Source of the DNA: Bacteroides sp. OM05-12
GTDB lineage: Bacteria > Bacteroidota > Bacteroidia > Bacteroidales > Bacteroidaceae
Direction: 5' to 3'
NCBI RefSeq assembly: GCF_003438995.1
Contig: NZ_QSUN01000001.1
Coordinates: 248,001-312,000, forward strand
Length of the DNA stretch: 64,000 nucleotides
A program made the translations under genes and the position numbers. Positions 51,205-61,088 of the stretch are shown one piece after another. How positions within the stretch are numbered: position 1 is the stretch's first letter; each line of letters starts with the position of its first letter. The notes below the pieces were generated by a model. That model was not told the origin of the DNA, did no database searches, and saw only the letters and a list, made by a program, of their open reading frames with translations.

Positions 51205-53412
51205 TTACTTTAAATAATCCTCAAAATATCGGGTAATCTTCTCGTGCAAATGAACACGGTCACGTCCTTTCACATTATGATCGTGTCCGGGATAAATAAA
51301 CAAATCAGGATAAGTGCGCGCCTCAATACAAGCTTTCATAAATGATAAAGTATGCTGCAATACACAAGTATGATCATTGTCATCATGAATAATCAACAAA
51401 TGTCCCTTCAAATTCTTAGCCAGATTATTCAAGTTACATTCTTCATATCCTTCCGGATTTGCCTGAGGAGTATCCATATAGCGCTCACCATACATTATTT
51501 CATAATATTTCCAATCTATGACAGGTCCGCCGGCTACACCCACTTTAAACAACTCCGGATAACGCAACAATAAAGATGTTGTCATGTGTCCGCCAAAACT
51601 CCAACCATGTACTCCGATACGGTCTCCGTCCACATACGAAAGAGATTTTAGAAACTCTGCTCCTTTCACTTGATCTTTGCCTTCTTCAACTCCCAAATGA
51701 CGGAAAGTGACATTTTCAAAATCCAATCCACGGTTTTCACTACCTCTATTATCCAATGTAAACATGATATAGCCTTTCTGCGCCATATAAATGTCCCATC
51801 CACGCGCATCCCAATTAAAGTTATTATGAATCATTTGTGCATGAGGCCCTCCATAAACATAAATAATAGCCGGATATTTTTTATTAGAGTCAAAATCCGA
51901 CGGTTTAATCAGACGATAATAAAGATCCGTCACCCCATCTGCCGCCTTAATAGTGCCTGTTTCAATTATTGGCATAGCATATTCTTCAAAAGGATTTTTC
52001 GCAGTCAAAAGATTTTGCATTACTTTCCCTTTATTCGTATCCACAATATCAATAACACGAGGAATGTTTGCCGAAGAATACTTATCAATAGCATACGCTC
52101 CGGAAGCACTAACAAGAACATCGTGCATTCCCGCTTGTGAGGTTATCAATGTACGTTTACCTGATTTCAAATTCACCTTATAAAGATGGCTCTCCATAGG
52201 GCTCTTTTCCGTAGACATAAAGAATAAATTCTTTCCGTCTTTATCAAAACCAAGAATATTCTGTACCAACCAATTACCAGAAGTCAACTGTTTAACTAAC
52301 TTTCCATCCGTATCATACAAATACAAATGATTAAAACCATTTCGCTGGCTTTGATAGATAAACTGCTTATCATTACCTTTTACAAAAAGAATCGGATACA
52401 TTGGTTCTACATATTTAGGATGCGTTTCCTCCAAAAGCACGGTTTCCCGTTCACCGCTTCCCGCATCGTAACGAACCAACTGAGAATGATTCTGATCGCG
52501 ATTCAACTCTATCACATAAATTTTACTCTCATCCGGGCTCCATGCTATATTTGTAAAATAACGATCGGTAGGATCACCCGCCCGCAAATAAACCGTTTTA
52601 CCGGTAGCTATATTATATACTCCTATGGTAACCTTATGGCTAATCATTCCTGCCATCGGATATTTGATATTATCCAATAAGGCGACACGTTGGGAAATAT
52701 CGACCAATGGATAATCGGATACCATGCTTTGGTCCATACGATAGAAAGCTAAATAAGTACCTTTAGGACTCCAAAACGTACCTTTCGTTATCCCAAATTC
52801 ATTACGGTGAACCGCCTGTCCATAAACAATTCCCTGTTCGTCAGCACTATCGTCAGTTAATACAGGATTTATAATCTCATCATCATCTCCTTTATTATTT
52901 ATGAACAGGTTATTTCCCACAGTATAAGCTGCATAACCATTCTCCGGGCAGAAATCCAGATTCATAGCTTTAGAATCAAGATAGAAAAGATTAATTATCT
53001 TTTTCTGTCCGAAATCATAATAAATGATGTAATTACTCTGACGAAATACCATTATTTGCTTATCCATCCATGGAAATGTAACATTCATAAAATGTTGCAA
53101 TGGCTTCAACGGATGTGATAGTCTGTAAGGTTTTTCTCCATCTGTGATTGCCTTATTTACTTCTTCTAAAGTCGCAATTACATTTTCCTTTCCGGTACGG
53201 GGATCAATTGTTTTTATATCTTCCATATCAGGTTTGACACAGATATCTCCCCACCATTGTAAACCATAAATATTCTCAGGCCTGAATTGGTGATAAGTCT
53301 CCCCGCCGGGAATCACATCTTCCAAAGTAAGCATTTTCTTTTCCTGTGCCATAACTGTCACTGAAATCAACCCTACTAATAGCAAAGCAGATATTTTTCT
53401 TAGTTTCTCCAT
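51205..53412 (-). CDS. Dipeptidyl-peptidase IV-like S9 serine peptidase
   Basis: 735 residues: signal peptide (to VMA, mature end Gln), beta-propeller (about 60-470) and alpha/beta-hydrolase domain (about 480-735). The catalytic Ser605 is in GWSFGGHMT, the acid around Asp677/678 in HDDNDH, and His712 in PGHDHNV. The double Glu motif of true DPP IV is not obvious, so prolyl specificity is probable rather than proven. Bacteroidetes use such periplasmic peptidases for peptide breakdown. Its start overlaps the methyltransferase gene end by 13 bases. Confidence 0.92.
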   Translation of the reverse strand: MEKLRKISALLLVGLISVTVMAQEKKMLTLEDVIPGGETYHQFRPENIYGLQWWGDICVKPDMEDIKTIDPRTGKENVIATLEEVNKAITDGEKPYRLSHPLKPLQHFMNVTFPWMDKQIMVFRQSNYIIYYDFGQKKIINLFYLDSKAMNLDFCPENGYAAYTVGNNLFINNKGDDDEIINPVLTDDSADEQGIVYGQAVHRNEFGITKGTFWSPKGTYLAFYRMDQSMVSDYPLVDISQRVALLDNIKYPMAGMISHKVTIGVYNIATGKTVYLRAGDPTDRYFTNIAWSPDESKIYVIELNRDQNHSQLVRYDAGSGERETVLLEETHPKYVEPMYPILFVKGNDKQFIYQSQRNGFNHLYLYDTDGKLVKQLTSGNWLVQNILGFDKDGKNLFFMSTEKSPMESHLYKVNLKSGKRTLITSQAGMHDVLVSASGAYAIDKYSSANIPRVIDIVDTNKGKVMQNLLTAKNPFEEYAMPIIETGTIKAADGVTDLYYRLIKPSDFDSNKKYPAIIYVYGGPHAQMIHNNFNWDARGWDIYMAQKGYIMFTLDNRGSENRGLDFENVTFRHLGVEEGKDQVKGAEFLKSLSYVDGDRIGVHGWSFGGHMTTSLLLRYPELFKVGVAGGPVIDWKYYEIMYGERYMDTPQANPEGYEECNLNNLAKNLKGHLLIIHDDNDHTCVLQHTLSFMKACIEARTYPDLFIYPGHDHNVKGRDRVHLHEKITRYFEDYLK

Positions 53413-54587
53413 CTTTTTTTATTCTCTACTTCTTCTTTCCTAAACTCTTTGTATTTACCATCAAATATCTGATATTTACGAAACTCACACTCCAAAGCAC
53501 CATTAAACAAAGGAATCTTTTGAGAAGGTTTCAAACCAATCTGATCAAAACACTCTTCACGATAACTTAAAATCCAAGCATCATTTCCTTGAAACGCATG
53601 TTTTAACCGTTCACCTATCATTTGATATAATCCCAACAGATCATTTGTAGAAATACGTTCTCCATAAGGAGGATTGGTTATAAGTATTGCTTTTTCTTTG
53701 GGCTGCTGAAATTGCTGGAACGGTTGTAATGCCAACACTATATCTTTACTTACTCCTGCAGCTTTCATATTATGAAGGGCAATCTCATTAGCTCTCGGAT
53801 TATTATCATACCCATAAATTTTATGAGTAAACTCCCGCTCTTGCGAATCATCATTATATACATTATCAAATAAGTCCTGGTCGAAATCATTCCATTTCTC
53901 AAAAGCAAATTCTTTTCGGAATACACCCGGCGCAATATTACGCGCTATCAAAGCAGCTTCTATCGGAATCGTCCCCGAACCACACATAGGATCAATCAAA
54001 TCACATTCTCCACGCCAACCCGTCATTAAAATCATTCCGGCAGCAAGTACTTCATTCAAGGGAGCCTCAACTGCTTCTTGCCGATAGCCTCTACGATGTA
54101 ACGATTCCCCCGAACTATCCAAAGAAAGTGTACATTTATCTTGTGCAATATGAATATTCAGCAGAACATCCGGTTTATTAATACGGACAGAAGGACGTTT
54201 TCCTGTTTTCTCACGAAAATAATCTACGATAGCATCTTTTACTTTATAAGCTACAAACTTAGAATGCCGGAATTCATCGGAAAACACAACCGAATCAACC
54301 GCAAACGACTTATCTACATTCAAATAATCTTCCCAACAAATTGCTTTAATCGCCTCATAGACTTCATCCGGATCTTTCGCCTTAAACTGTTTAATAGGCT
54401 TTAAAATACGAATGGCTGTACGAAGACAAAAATTTGCTTTATACATCATTTCCTTATCACCCGTAAATGAAACCATCCGCCTACCTATCTGTATATTATC
54501 AGCACCAAGATTAGTTAACTCTTCTGCCAGAATTGTTTCAAGCCCTTGAAAGGTCTTAGCTATGAGCTCAAATTTTTCGTTCTCCAC
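53400..54587 (-). CDS. THUMP-domain class I RNA methyltransferase (RlmL/RlmK N-terminal type)
   Basis: 395 residues. The N-terminal THUMP domain covers about 45-155 (NFCLRTAIRILKPI, then FAVDSVVFSDEFRHSKFVAYKVKDAIVDYF). The methyltransferase domain follows with LDSSGESLHRRGYR near 157, DPMCGSGTIPIEAALIARNIAPG near 197, and the catalytic ITNPPYGERIS near 304. This matches the half of RlmKL that makes N2-methylguanosine in 23S rRNA; the exact target is inferred. It lies 20 bases downstream of the serine acetyltransferase gene. Confidence 0.92.
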   Translation of the reverse strand: MENEKFELIAKTFQGLETILAEELTNLGADNIQIGRRMVSFTGDKEMMYKANFCLRTAIRILKPIKQFKAKDPDEVYEAIKAICWEDYLNVDKSFAVDSVVFSDEFRHSKFVAYKVKDAIVDYFREKTGKRPSVRINKPDVLLNIHIAQDKCTLSLDSSGESLHRRGYRQEAVEAPLNEVLAAGMILMTGWRGECDLIDPMCGSGTIPIEAALIARNIAPGVFRKEFAFEKWNDFDQDLFDNVYNDDSQEREFTHKIYGYDNNPRANEIALHNMKAAGVSKDIVLALQPFQQFQQPKEKAILITNPPYGERISTNDLLGLYQMIGERLKHAFQGNDAWILSYREECFDQIGLKPSQKIPLFNGALECEFRKYQIFDGKYKEFRKEEVENKKRWRN

Positions 54588-54607
54588 GTTTATTTCTTAT
54601 TTGATAA

Positions 54608-55507
54608 TTATTTTTTTGCTTTTGTCTGTACTATACGCACCCCGGGTGCTACATTCTCCGTCACCCAAATGTTACCTCCCACCGTAGCATTCTTACCAAT
54701 TGTAATTCTACCTAAAATTGTAGCATTAGAATAGATAATAACATTATCCTCCAAAATAGGATGACGGGGTATTCCTTTAATCGGTTTGCCATTTTCATCC
54801 AATGGAAAACTCTTAGCACCTAATGTAACACCTTGGTAAAGTTTCACGTTATTTCCAATAATACTCGTCGCCCCGATTACCACACCGGTACCGTGATCTA
54901 TTGTAAAATGTGTTCCTATCTTTGCTGCCGGATGAATGTCTATACCTGTTTCTGAGTGCGCCATTTCAGTAATGATACGAGGAATAAGAGGTACTCCTAG
55001 CTCAAGCAGTTCATGGGCAATACGATAATTACTAATAGCTTTAATAGCAGGATAACAAAAGATAACTTCTCCAAAACTGATGGCAGCAGGATCACCATTA
55101 TAAGCCGCTTCTACATCTGTAGCAAGTATACGGCGCATCTGCGGTAGTTTACTGATAAACTCGGCAGCCAATATAGCAGCTTTTTCACGCATCGAACTAA
55201 TGCATTCTTCACACTGATCTCCTTTACCAAAACAAAGTCCGGCTAGAATCTGTTCGGAAAGCAATCCGAACAAAGTCTCAATATTTACTCCGATATGATA
55301 GTTGATCGTTCGGCTATTTACTGTAGAATTACCATAATATCCCGGAAATAAAATAGCGCGCGACAGTTCTATTATTTCATACAGAACTTTAGCGGAAGGA
55401 AGTGGTTCTCCGTCACGATGTTGGTGAAACAGCCCTTTATAAGATTCGCTCTCCGAAAGCTCATCGACTGCCTGTGTCAGAATATGAGTAAAATTTAGTG
55501 GACTCAT
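54608..55507 (-). CDS. cysE: Serine O-acetyltransferase
   Basis: Acetylates L-serine with acetyl-CoA, the first step of cysteine synthesis. 299 residues, slightly longer than the enterobacterial enzyme. The N-terminal part is helical. The C-terminal half is a left-handed beta helix with the CysE motif IDIHPAAKIGTHFTIDHGTGVVIGATSIIGNNVKLYQGVTLG near 190-232 (catalytic Asp-His pair), then HPILEDNVIIYSNATILGRITIG. First gene of the nine-gene minus-strand run down to 46124, with a TAACTTTG box 32 bases upstream. Confidence 0.94.
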   Translation of the reverse strand: MSPLNFTHILTQAVDELSESESYKGLFHQHRDGEPLPSAKVLYEIIELSRAILFPGYYGNSTVNSRTINYHIGVNIETLFGLLSEQILAGLCFGKGDQCEECISSMREKAAILAAEFISKLPQMRRILATDVEAAYNGDPAAISFGEVIFCYPAIKAISNYRIAHELLELGVPLIPRIITEMAHSETGIDIHPAAKIGTHFTIDHGTGVVIGATSIIGNNVKLYQGVTLGAKSFPLDENGKPIKGIPRHPILEDNVIIYSNATILGRITIGKNATVGGNIWVTENVAPGVRIVQTKAKK

Positions 55508-55538
55508 GTCAATAAATTATACGATGCACTAGAAAATG

Positions 55539-55546
55539 CAAAGTTA
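55539..55546 (-). promoter_or_regulatory. Promoter -7 box for the cysE operon
   Basis: TAACTTTG on the minus strand, exact TAnnTTTG match, predicting a leader of about 25 nt before the cysE ATG. Confidence 0.55.
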
Positions 55547-55599
55547 GGAAATAAGTCTGGCATTTCAATATTTAGAGCTCTTTTTTATGGGAAAATAGC

Positions 55600-55607
55600 T
55601 ACATTTG
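55600..55607 (+). promoter_or_regulatory. Promoter -7 box for the 45-residue basic protein
   Basis: TACATTTG, exact TAnnTTTG match, 31 bases upstream of the ATG at 55639. Confidence 0.55.
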
Positions 55608-55638
55608 CCATCAATAAATCAAAAATACAAAAAGCATT

Positions 55639-55776
55639 ATGAATAATAGAAACGATAAAAATCCTTTTGCCTCAATAAATGGTAAGAAATTAGATAAAAA
55701 AAAGCCTACAGGCAAGCGTGTAGGCAAATCTAAACCGTCAAAAGCCAATAACCAATTAAATAGACGAATAAAATAA
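55639..55776 (+). CDS. 45-residue highly basic protein
   Basis: ATG at 55639, stop TAA at 55774-55776. The sequence is rich in Lys and Arg with almost no hydrophobic residues: NPFASINGKKLDKKKP, then TGKRVGKSKPSK and NRRIK. The composition is that of a nucleic-acid-binding or ribosome-associated peptide. Promoter box, short leader and a compact frame with stop support it; no family recognised. It stands alone between divergent and convergent minus-strand genes. Confidence 0.6.
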   Translation: MNNRNDKNPFASINGKKLDKKKPTGKRVGKSKPSKANNQLNRRIK

Positions 55777-55795
55777 CTTAATATACCACATCTTA

Positions 55796-56263
55796 TTAAT
55801 GTGGAGCTCCGTATTCCTTTGCAGAGATTTCTTCAATGCAAACTTTCCATATTTTCACGTTCCGAACTGCCGGATCTCCATATTCAAACATTCTTCCTGA
55901 GTAATGCAACATAATAATATCCAATATGTTACGTTTCTCGTCCAGCTCTTCTACAAACTCTACTTTCCCTCTACAAATTACACTTTTTGCCTTCATTCGA
56001 TAACTGCACGCCACTTTAGGATGTTGAAAAACTAATTCATGATCTATACTAAAAGTAATACAAACATGATTGTTACTATCCAGTATATCAATGATATGAC
56101 CTGTTGGAGCAGAATGCAAATAAAGGGTATTATCTTTATATCCAAAGTTCATAGGTATCACATACGGAAAACCTTCCTTATCAACCATGCCTACATAACA
56201 AATATCACAACGGGAAATAATAGCTTCTATGTCCGCTTTATCTTCTAAAGCAATTGTTTTCAT
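55796..56263 (-). CDS. Pyridoxamine 5'-phosphate oxidase-like flavin-binding protein
   Basis: 155 residues with the split-barrel fold of the PNPOx-like/NimA group: CDICYVGMVDKEGFPYVIPMNFGYKDNTLYLHSAPTGHIIDIL at residues 20-62, then HVCITFSID and SYRMKAKSVICRGKVEFVEE. Such proteins bind FMN and act as reductases; some relatives (Nim) reduce nitroimidazoles, but this sequence alone does not show that. It starts 15 bases after the lipocalin gene stop. Confidence 0.85.
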   Translation of the reverse strand: MKTIALEDKADIEAIISRCDICYVGMVDKEGFPYVIPMNFGYKDNTLYLHSAPTGHIIDILDSNNHVCITFSIDHELVFQHPKVACSYRMKAKSVICRGKVEFVEELDEKRNILDIIMLHYSGRMFEYGDPAVRNVKIWKVCIEEISAKEYGAPH

Positions 56264-56278
56264 AATATTAATTCAAAA

Positions 56279-56731
56279 TTATTGTTCTGTCCATATAATC
56301 TTTGCAGAATTAAACCCTTTTTGTATCACACGTTTTGCAATTAAACGTAACAATTCATTTGTAACATTAGGCTCTCGATATAAAATCCAAAGTCTGGTCT
56401 TCTTCGGATTAGATACAGCAGCCCATGAATAATCCTCATCTAAATCTATTATCCAATAATCTCCTTGGAATGGCCATTTAAACCTGACTTTTAACTTTGC
56501 ATTCCCCGAATCCGGCATCACATACGCTTTACCGGTAACATAAGATTCTTTCCCTTTTTTGATACATCGATTGATAACTTCAACATAATTGTCGCGTAAC
56601 GTATACTCAACTTTAACATGAGAAGCTCCTTTTTCAAACCAACAAGGATATCTCCCAATTTCATACCACACACCCATGTATTTATCTAAATCCACAAAGG
56701 GAACAGACTCCACACTCTCATCCTTTTTCAT
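56279..56731 (-). CDS. Bacterial lipocalin
   Basis: 150 residues from the ATG at 56731. Lipocalin fold of the Blc type: DLDKYMGVWYEIGRYPCWFEKG (strand A, GxW motif), YTLRDNYVEVINRC, AKLKVRFKWPFQGDYWIIDLDEDYSWAAVSNP and LWILYREP. Unlike E. coli Blc there is no signal peptide or lipobox. The longest frame adds 38 residues overlapping rnr, but they resemble neither a signal nor a lipocalin, so the shorter start is preferred. Likely ligand is a lipid or small hydrophobic molecule. Probably cotranscribed with the flavin-binding protein. Confidence 0.86.
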   Translation of the reverse strand: MKKDESVESVPFVDLDKYMGVWYEIGRYPCWFEKGASHVKVEYTLRDNYVEVINRCIKKGKESYVTGKAYVMPDSGNAKLKVRFKWPFQGDYWIIDLDEDYSWAAVSNPKKTRLWILYREPNVTNELLRLIAKRVIQKGFNSAKIIWTEQ

Positions 56732-56747
56732 ATTAATTAATTTATTT

Positions 56748-56768
56748 GGATAAATGTCGCATTTATCC
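56748..56768. promoter_or_regulatory. Perfect palindrome upstream of the lipocalin gene
   Basis: GGATAAATG (56748-56756) and CATTTATCC (56760-56768) with a 3-base centre lie in the 97-base gap between rnr and the lipocalin gene, 17 bases before the lipocalin ATG. There is no T-run, so an operator or RNA-processing hairpin is as likely as a terminator. Confidence 0.45.
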
Positions 56769-56828
56769 GAATAAACAATCTTGTGGATAAAATGTTTAAA
56801 AAATGAGGATAGAATATGCAACTTTAGT

Positions 56829-58973
56829 CTATTCAACCAAAGCAAAGTCCAGTTGCTTTTTCTCTATATTAGCACGTGCTACTTTAATAGTAATTACATC
56901 TCCAAGGCTATACGTCCTATTCTTACGACGCCCACGAAGGCAATAATTCTTCTCGTCAAATTCATAATAATCATCATCTAAATCACGAATCGGAATCATG
57001 CCTTCACATTTATTTTCGTTCAACTCTACATATAATCCCCATTCGGTAACTCCGGAAATAACACCATCATACGTCTGTCCAAGGCGTTCACTCATGAATT
57101 CTACCTGTTTATATTTAATAGATGCACGTTCTGCATTTGCAGCAATTTGTTCCATGCTGGAACTATGCACACATAAATCTTCATATTTCGTTTCGGAAGC
57201 AGTCCTGCCACCGCTTAAATAACGAGTTACCAAACGATGTACCATCATATCAGGAAAACGACGGATCGGTGAAGTAAAATGGGTATAATAATCAAACGCC
57301 AAACCATAATGTCCAATATTGTGAACTGAATACCTTGCTTTCTGCATCGCACGGATAGAAACGGTTTCTATTAAGTTTTCTTCTTTCTTTCCCTGAATAT
57401 CATCCAGCAAATGATTAATTGATTTGGATACATCCGTTTTTGTGCCACTTGTACGGAGCTTATAACCAAAACGAGCTATAAACTGCGCCAAATTATCCAA
57501 TTTTTCCGGATCCGGTAAGTCATGAATACGATATGGAAGCACTTTTGCTTTCTTCCCTTTGCCTACCTTTCCTATTCTCTCGGCAACCGTACGGTTGGCA
57601 AGCAACATAAATTCTTCCACTAACTTATTTGCATCTTTCGATACTTTAAAATAAACACTGACCGGCTTTCCTTTTTCATCTATTTCAAACTTTACTTCAT
57701 AACGGTCAAAGTTAATAGCACCGGCCACAAAGCGCTTGTCACGCAAAGCCTTTGCTATGGTATCAAGCATCAGTACTTCGTCCTTAAAATCACCTTTTTT
57801 CGTTTCGATAATCTCTTGGGCTTCCTCATAAGTAAAACGGCGATCGCTCTTAATAACCGTATGCACTACCCGAGAATCTCTAACTTCACCTTTTTCTGTA
57901 ATATCAAAAATGACGGAAAAAGCCAGTTTCTCTTCATTTGGGCGCAAAGAGCAAATGAAATTACAAAGTCTTTCCGGAAGCATAGGAATAGTGCGGTCCA
58001 CCAAATATACTGACGTTGCACGCTTCTCCGCTTCCTTATCTATGATACCTCCTTCTTTTACATAATGTGTAACATCGGCAATATGAACTCCTACTTCCCA
58101 TAAACCCTCTTTCAGCTTACGAATGGAAAGAGCATCATCAAAATCTTTCGCATCTTTCGGATCAATAGTAAAGGTGGTTACTTTACGAAAATCCTCACGT
58201 CTGGCTATTTCTTCATCGGATATTTCAGCAGGAACTTTATCTGCCGCCGTTTCTACAGCTTTCGGATACACATAAGGTAAACCAAACTCTGCAAGGATAG
58301 CATGCATTTCTGTTGTATTATCTCCAGATTTACCCAAAATATCAATAACCTGTCCGATAGGATTCTTTGCTTTATCAGGCCACTCTATAATTTTCACCAC
58401 AGCTTTGTCTCCATTCTTACCTCCCTTCAATTTATCTTTAGGGATAAAAATATCATTGGCAAGCGTACGGTTCTCCGTCACAAGAAAAGCATAAGACCTA
58501 CTTATCTCCAAAGTGCCTACCATTGTATCATTAGCACGTTCAAGAATCTCTATAACTTCTCCTTCTGCATCTCGTTTTTTTCGTTTTGCATAAAAGGCTA
58601 TTTTTACCTTATCATTATTCATTGCATGAGCCGAATTGCGCTCCGCAACAAAAATAGGTTCACCTCCACCTTCGGGAATAAACGAATTCTTTCCATTACT
58701 TTTACGTTGGAATGTTCCTACCAATACTGTTCCGTGATCATTCAATTTATATTTTCCTTTATCAACCTCGGTAAGATAATCATCTTCCAACATGTCCGAC
58801 AAAATATCCATGCAGAGCATCTTTAAAGGATGTGTTGTTAACTGAAGTTCTGAAAATATATGCTTGGTACTAAGCGTTTCTGTAGATTTCTCACGGAAAA
58901 GGTTCATCAATTTATCAGACAATTCACCTTTTTTCATCCGTTTACCGGCTTTTTTCTCTTTTTTCTTTGCCAT
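56829..58973 (-). CDS. rnr: Ribonuclease R
   Basis: 3'-5' exoribonuclease that degrades structured RNA. 714 residues: N-terminal winged helix (about 15-75), cold-shock-like OB domains (about 75-220), the RNB catalytic domain with TIDPKDAKDFDDALSI near 272 (metal-binding Asp residues) and FTSPIRRFPDMMVHRL near 570, and a C-terminal S1 domain (YDGVISGVTEWGLYVEL near 630). The opening KKKEKKAGKRMKKG is strongly basic. The promoter upstream does not match the consensus well. Confidence 0.96.
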   Translation of the reverse strand: MAKKKEKKAGKRMKKGELSDKLMNLFREKSTETLSTKHIFSELQLTTHPLKMLCMDILSDMLEDDYLTEVDKGKYKLNDHGTVLVGTFQRKSNGKNSFIPEGGGEPIFVAERNSAHAMNNDKVKIAFYAKRKKRDAEGEVIEILERANDTMVGTLEISRSYAFLVTENRTLANDIFIPKDKLKGGKNGDKAVVKIIEWPDKAKNPIGQVIDILGKSGDNTTEMHAILAEFGLPYVYPKAVETAADKVPAEISDEEIARREDFRKVTTFTIDPKDAKDFDDALSIRKLKEGLWEVGVHIADVTHYVKEGGIIDKEAEKRATSVYLVDRTIPMLPERLCNFICSLRPNEEKLAFSVIFDITEKGEVRDSRVVHTVIKSDRRFTYEEAQEIIETKKGDFKDEVLMLDTIAKALRDKRFVAGAINFDRYEVKFEIDEKGKPVSVYFKVSKDANKLVEEFMLLANRTVAERIGKVGKGKKAKVLPYRIHDLPDPEKLDNLAQFIARFGYKLRTSGTKTDVSKSINHLLDDIQGKKEENLIETVSIRAMQKARYSVHNIGHYGLAFDYYTHFTSPIRRFPDMMVHRLVTRYLSGGRTASETKYEDLCVHSSSMEQIAANAERASIKYKQVEFMSERLGQTYDGVISGVTEWGLYVELNENKCEGMIPIRDLDDDYYEFDEKNYCLRGRRKNRTYSLGDVITIKVARANIEKKQLDFALVE

Positions 58974-59100
58974 AAGATCATCATTTTATTGGAATACAAA
59001 GTAAACAAAATAAATGGATTTAATATTAATAATCCGTCTAAAAAAGCATATCGCAATGCTATTATGCAGAATAAAAGACACAATACATTAATTTATGTTT

Positions 59101-59108
59101 TATATTTG
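59101..59108 (+). promoter_or_regulatory. Promoter -7 box directly before the CDF exporter
   Basis: TATATTTG is an exact TAnnTTTG match ending 4 bases before the ATG at 59113, which would make the message nearly leaderless. It also overlaps the N-terminal extension that begins at 59095. Confidence 0.5.
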
Positions 59109-59112
59109 CAAA

Positions 59113-60072
59113 ATGAATAGTCCAAAAGGAGCGGACGAAATCGCCAATAAAATCAGGGAAAAAGGCATTTATAAAGTTACGATCATTGGCAGTATGGTCA
59201 ACTTTATGCTTGTTGTCTTCAAATTCATTGCCGGAATCTGGGGACACAGTGCTGCCATGATAGCAGATGCAGTCCATTCTCTTTCAGACTTCATCACAGA
59301 TGTTATTGTAATCATTTTTGTCCGTATATCCAACAAACCTGTCGATAAGGGACATGACTACGGACATGGAAAATACGAAACAATGGCAACAGCCATTATC
59401 GGTAGTATTTTGCTATTAGCCGGGTTCGGTGTTTTATGGAATGGCGCCTCCGAGATAATTTCTTTCATAAAAGGAGAAACCTTACAAAGTCCTAGAATAT
59501 TAGCATTGATAGCCGCTATCTTATCCATTATTGCTAAAGAAATTTTATACAGATACACGGTTATAAAAGGAAAACAGTTAAACTCACAGGCTGTAACGGC
59601 TAATGCCTGGCATCATCGCAGTGATGCACTTTCTTCTATCGGAACTGCCATAGGTATTGGCGGAGCTATTCTTTTGGGAGATAATTGGCGAGTACTTGAC
59701 CCCATTGCTGCCGTAATAGTGAGTTTCTTCATTATGAAAGTCTCAATACAACTTTTAATACCCTGTTTAGACGAATTACTTGAGAAATCCCTCCCTGATG
59801 ATGTCGAAAAAGAAATTGAAAGCATTGTTACTTCTTTTGACGGAGTAAAACAGCCACATAATCTGCGTACCAGAAGAATAGGCAATCATTATGCAATAGA
59901 AATTCATATACGAATGGATGGAAATATATCTTTATGTGAAGCACACCATACGGCCACCCAAATTGAAAACAAATTGAAAGATCAGTACGGACAGGATACA
60001 CATATAGGAATACACGTTGAACCTATAAAATCAATCCCAAAAACGGAAGATATTCCTGCCAGCAATAAGTAA
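59113..60072 (+). CDS. Cation diffusion facilitator family metal exporter
   Basis: 319 residues from the ATG at 59113. CDF topology with six membrane helices; the metal-site residues are in HSAAMIADAVHSLSDFITDVIV (helix II, Asp pattern) and ANAWHHRSDALSSIGTAIGIGG (helix V, HxxxD). KPVDKGHDYGHGKYE is the cytoplasmic loop with His residues. A C-terminal domain of about 80 residues follows (FDGVKQPHNLRTRRIG). It likely exports zinc, iron or manganese by proton exchange. First gene of a three-gene unit, 2 bases from the epimerase gene. Confidence 0.93.
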   Translation: MNSPKGADEIANKIREKGIYKVTIIGSMVNFMLVVFKFIAGIWGHSAAMIADAVHSLSDFITDVIVIIFVRISNKPVDKGHDYGHGKYETMATAIIGSILLLAGFGVLWNGASEIISFIKGETLQSPRILALIAAILSIIAKEILYRYTVIKGKQLNSQAVTANAWHHRSDALSSIGTAIGIGGAILLGDNWRVLDPIAAVIVSFFIMKVSIQLLIPCLDELLEKSLPDDVEKEIESIVTSFDGVKQPHNLRTRRIGNHYAIEIHIRMDGNISLCEAHHTATQIENKLKDQYGQDTHIGIHVEPIKSIPKTEDIPASNK

Positions 60073-60074
60073 TT

Positions 60075-61088
60075 ATGATGAAACAAAAAATATTAATAAC
60101 CGGTGCAAGTGGTTTTATAGGAAGCTTTATAGTAGAGGAAGCATTAAACCGTGATTTTGAAGTATGGGCAGGTATACGTTCTACAAGTAGCAAAAAATAT
60201 CTGAAAGATAACAGAATACACTTTCTAGAGCTAAGTTTTAATAATCCGGATAGACTATCGGAACAGCTTAGTGATTGCAAGAAAATGTCCGTTTGCTGGG
60301 ACTATATTATCCATTGTGCCGGTGTCACCAAATGTAAAGATAAAGATGGCTTCGACAAAGGCAACTATGTAGCGACAAAGAACTTTATTGAAGCATTACA
60401 AAGCTTAGATATGATTCCCCGACAATTTATCTATATCAGTTCACTAAGTGTTTATGGACCTATACATGAAAAAACTTATGAACCAATAAAAGATACAGAT
60501 ATCCCGAAACCAAACACCGCTTATGGAATCAGCAAAATAAAAACCGAACAATATATCCGTAACCTACAAGCATTCCCATACGTTATCTTCCGTCCTACCG
60601 GAGTTTATGGACCTCGTGAGAAAGATTATTTTCTAATGGCAAAATCCATAAAACGACACATAGATTTTGCAGCCGGATTTGAAAGACAAGACTTAACCTT
60701 CATTTATGTAAAAGACCTGGTGAAAGCATTGTTTTTAGCCATCGAACAGAATGTTACTCAAAAGGCCTATTTTGTAAGTGATGGAGAGATCTATCCCAGC
60801 CGTGCTTTTTCCGATTATATCCAAAAAGAATTAGGTAATCCTTTTGTTATTCATATTAAATGTCCGTTATTTATTTTAAAAATAGTATCTTTGCTCGCTG
60901 GTTTTGTTGCTGCGTTGCTGGGAAAAAGCAGTACACTCAATGCCGATAAATATAAAATAATGAAACAACGCAACTGGCAATGCGATATTTCACCTTTAGT
61001 TAACGATTTGGGATTCAAGCCCGAATATCCACTGAAAAGAGGTGTAAAAGAAACTATTGCCTGGTATAAGAAAGAAAAATGGCTCTAG
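60075..61088 (+). CDS. NAD-dependent epimerase/dehydratase family protein
   Basis: 337 residues of the extended short-chain dehydrogenase fold. Cofactor motif ILITGASGFIGSFIVEEAL at residues 6-24, the active-site Tyr and Lys in PNTAYGISKIKTEQY near 154-168, and FRPTGVYGPREKDYF near 175. The substrate is probably a nucleotide sugar or related compound but is not fixed by sequence. It overlaps the PAP2 gene by 10 bases, which suggests a joint role in lipid or surface-glycan metabolism. Confidence 0.88.
   Translation: MMKQKILITGASGFIGSFIVEEALNRDFEVWAGIRSTSSKKYLKDNRIHFLELSFNNPDRLSEQLSDCKKMSVCWDYIIHCAGVTKCKDKDGFDKGNYVATKNFIEALQSLDMIPRQFIYISSLSVYGPIHEKTYEPIKDTDIPKPNTAYGISKIKTEQYIRNLQAFPYVIFRPTGVYGPREKDYFLMAKSIKRHIDFAAGFERQDLTFIYVKDLVKALFLAIEQNVTQKAYFVSDGEIYPSRAFSDYIQKELGNPFVIHIKCPLFILKIVSLLAGFVAALLGKSSTLNADKYKIMKQRNWQCDISPLVNDLGFKPEYPLKRGVKETIAWYKKEKWL

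Noticed and set aside
51670..52140. Plus-strand open frame of 156 codons inside the DPP IV-like gene
   Set aside because: Antisense shadow of the conserved peptidase; composition not protein-like.
56732..56845. N-terminal extension of the lipocalin overlapping rnr
   Set aside because: It is neither signal-like nor lipocalin-like; the ATG at 56731 gives a normal family length.
58302..58826. Plus-strand open frame of 174 codons inside rnr
   Set aside because: Antisense shadow of a conserved enzyme.
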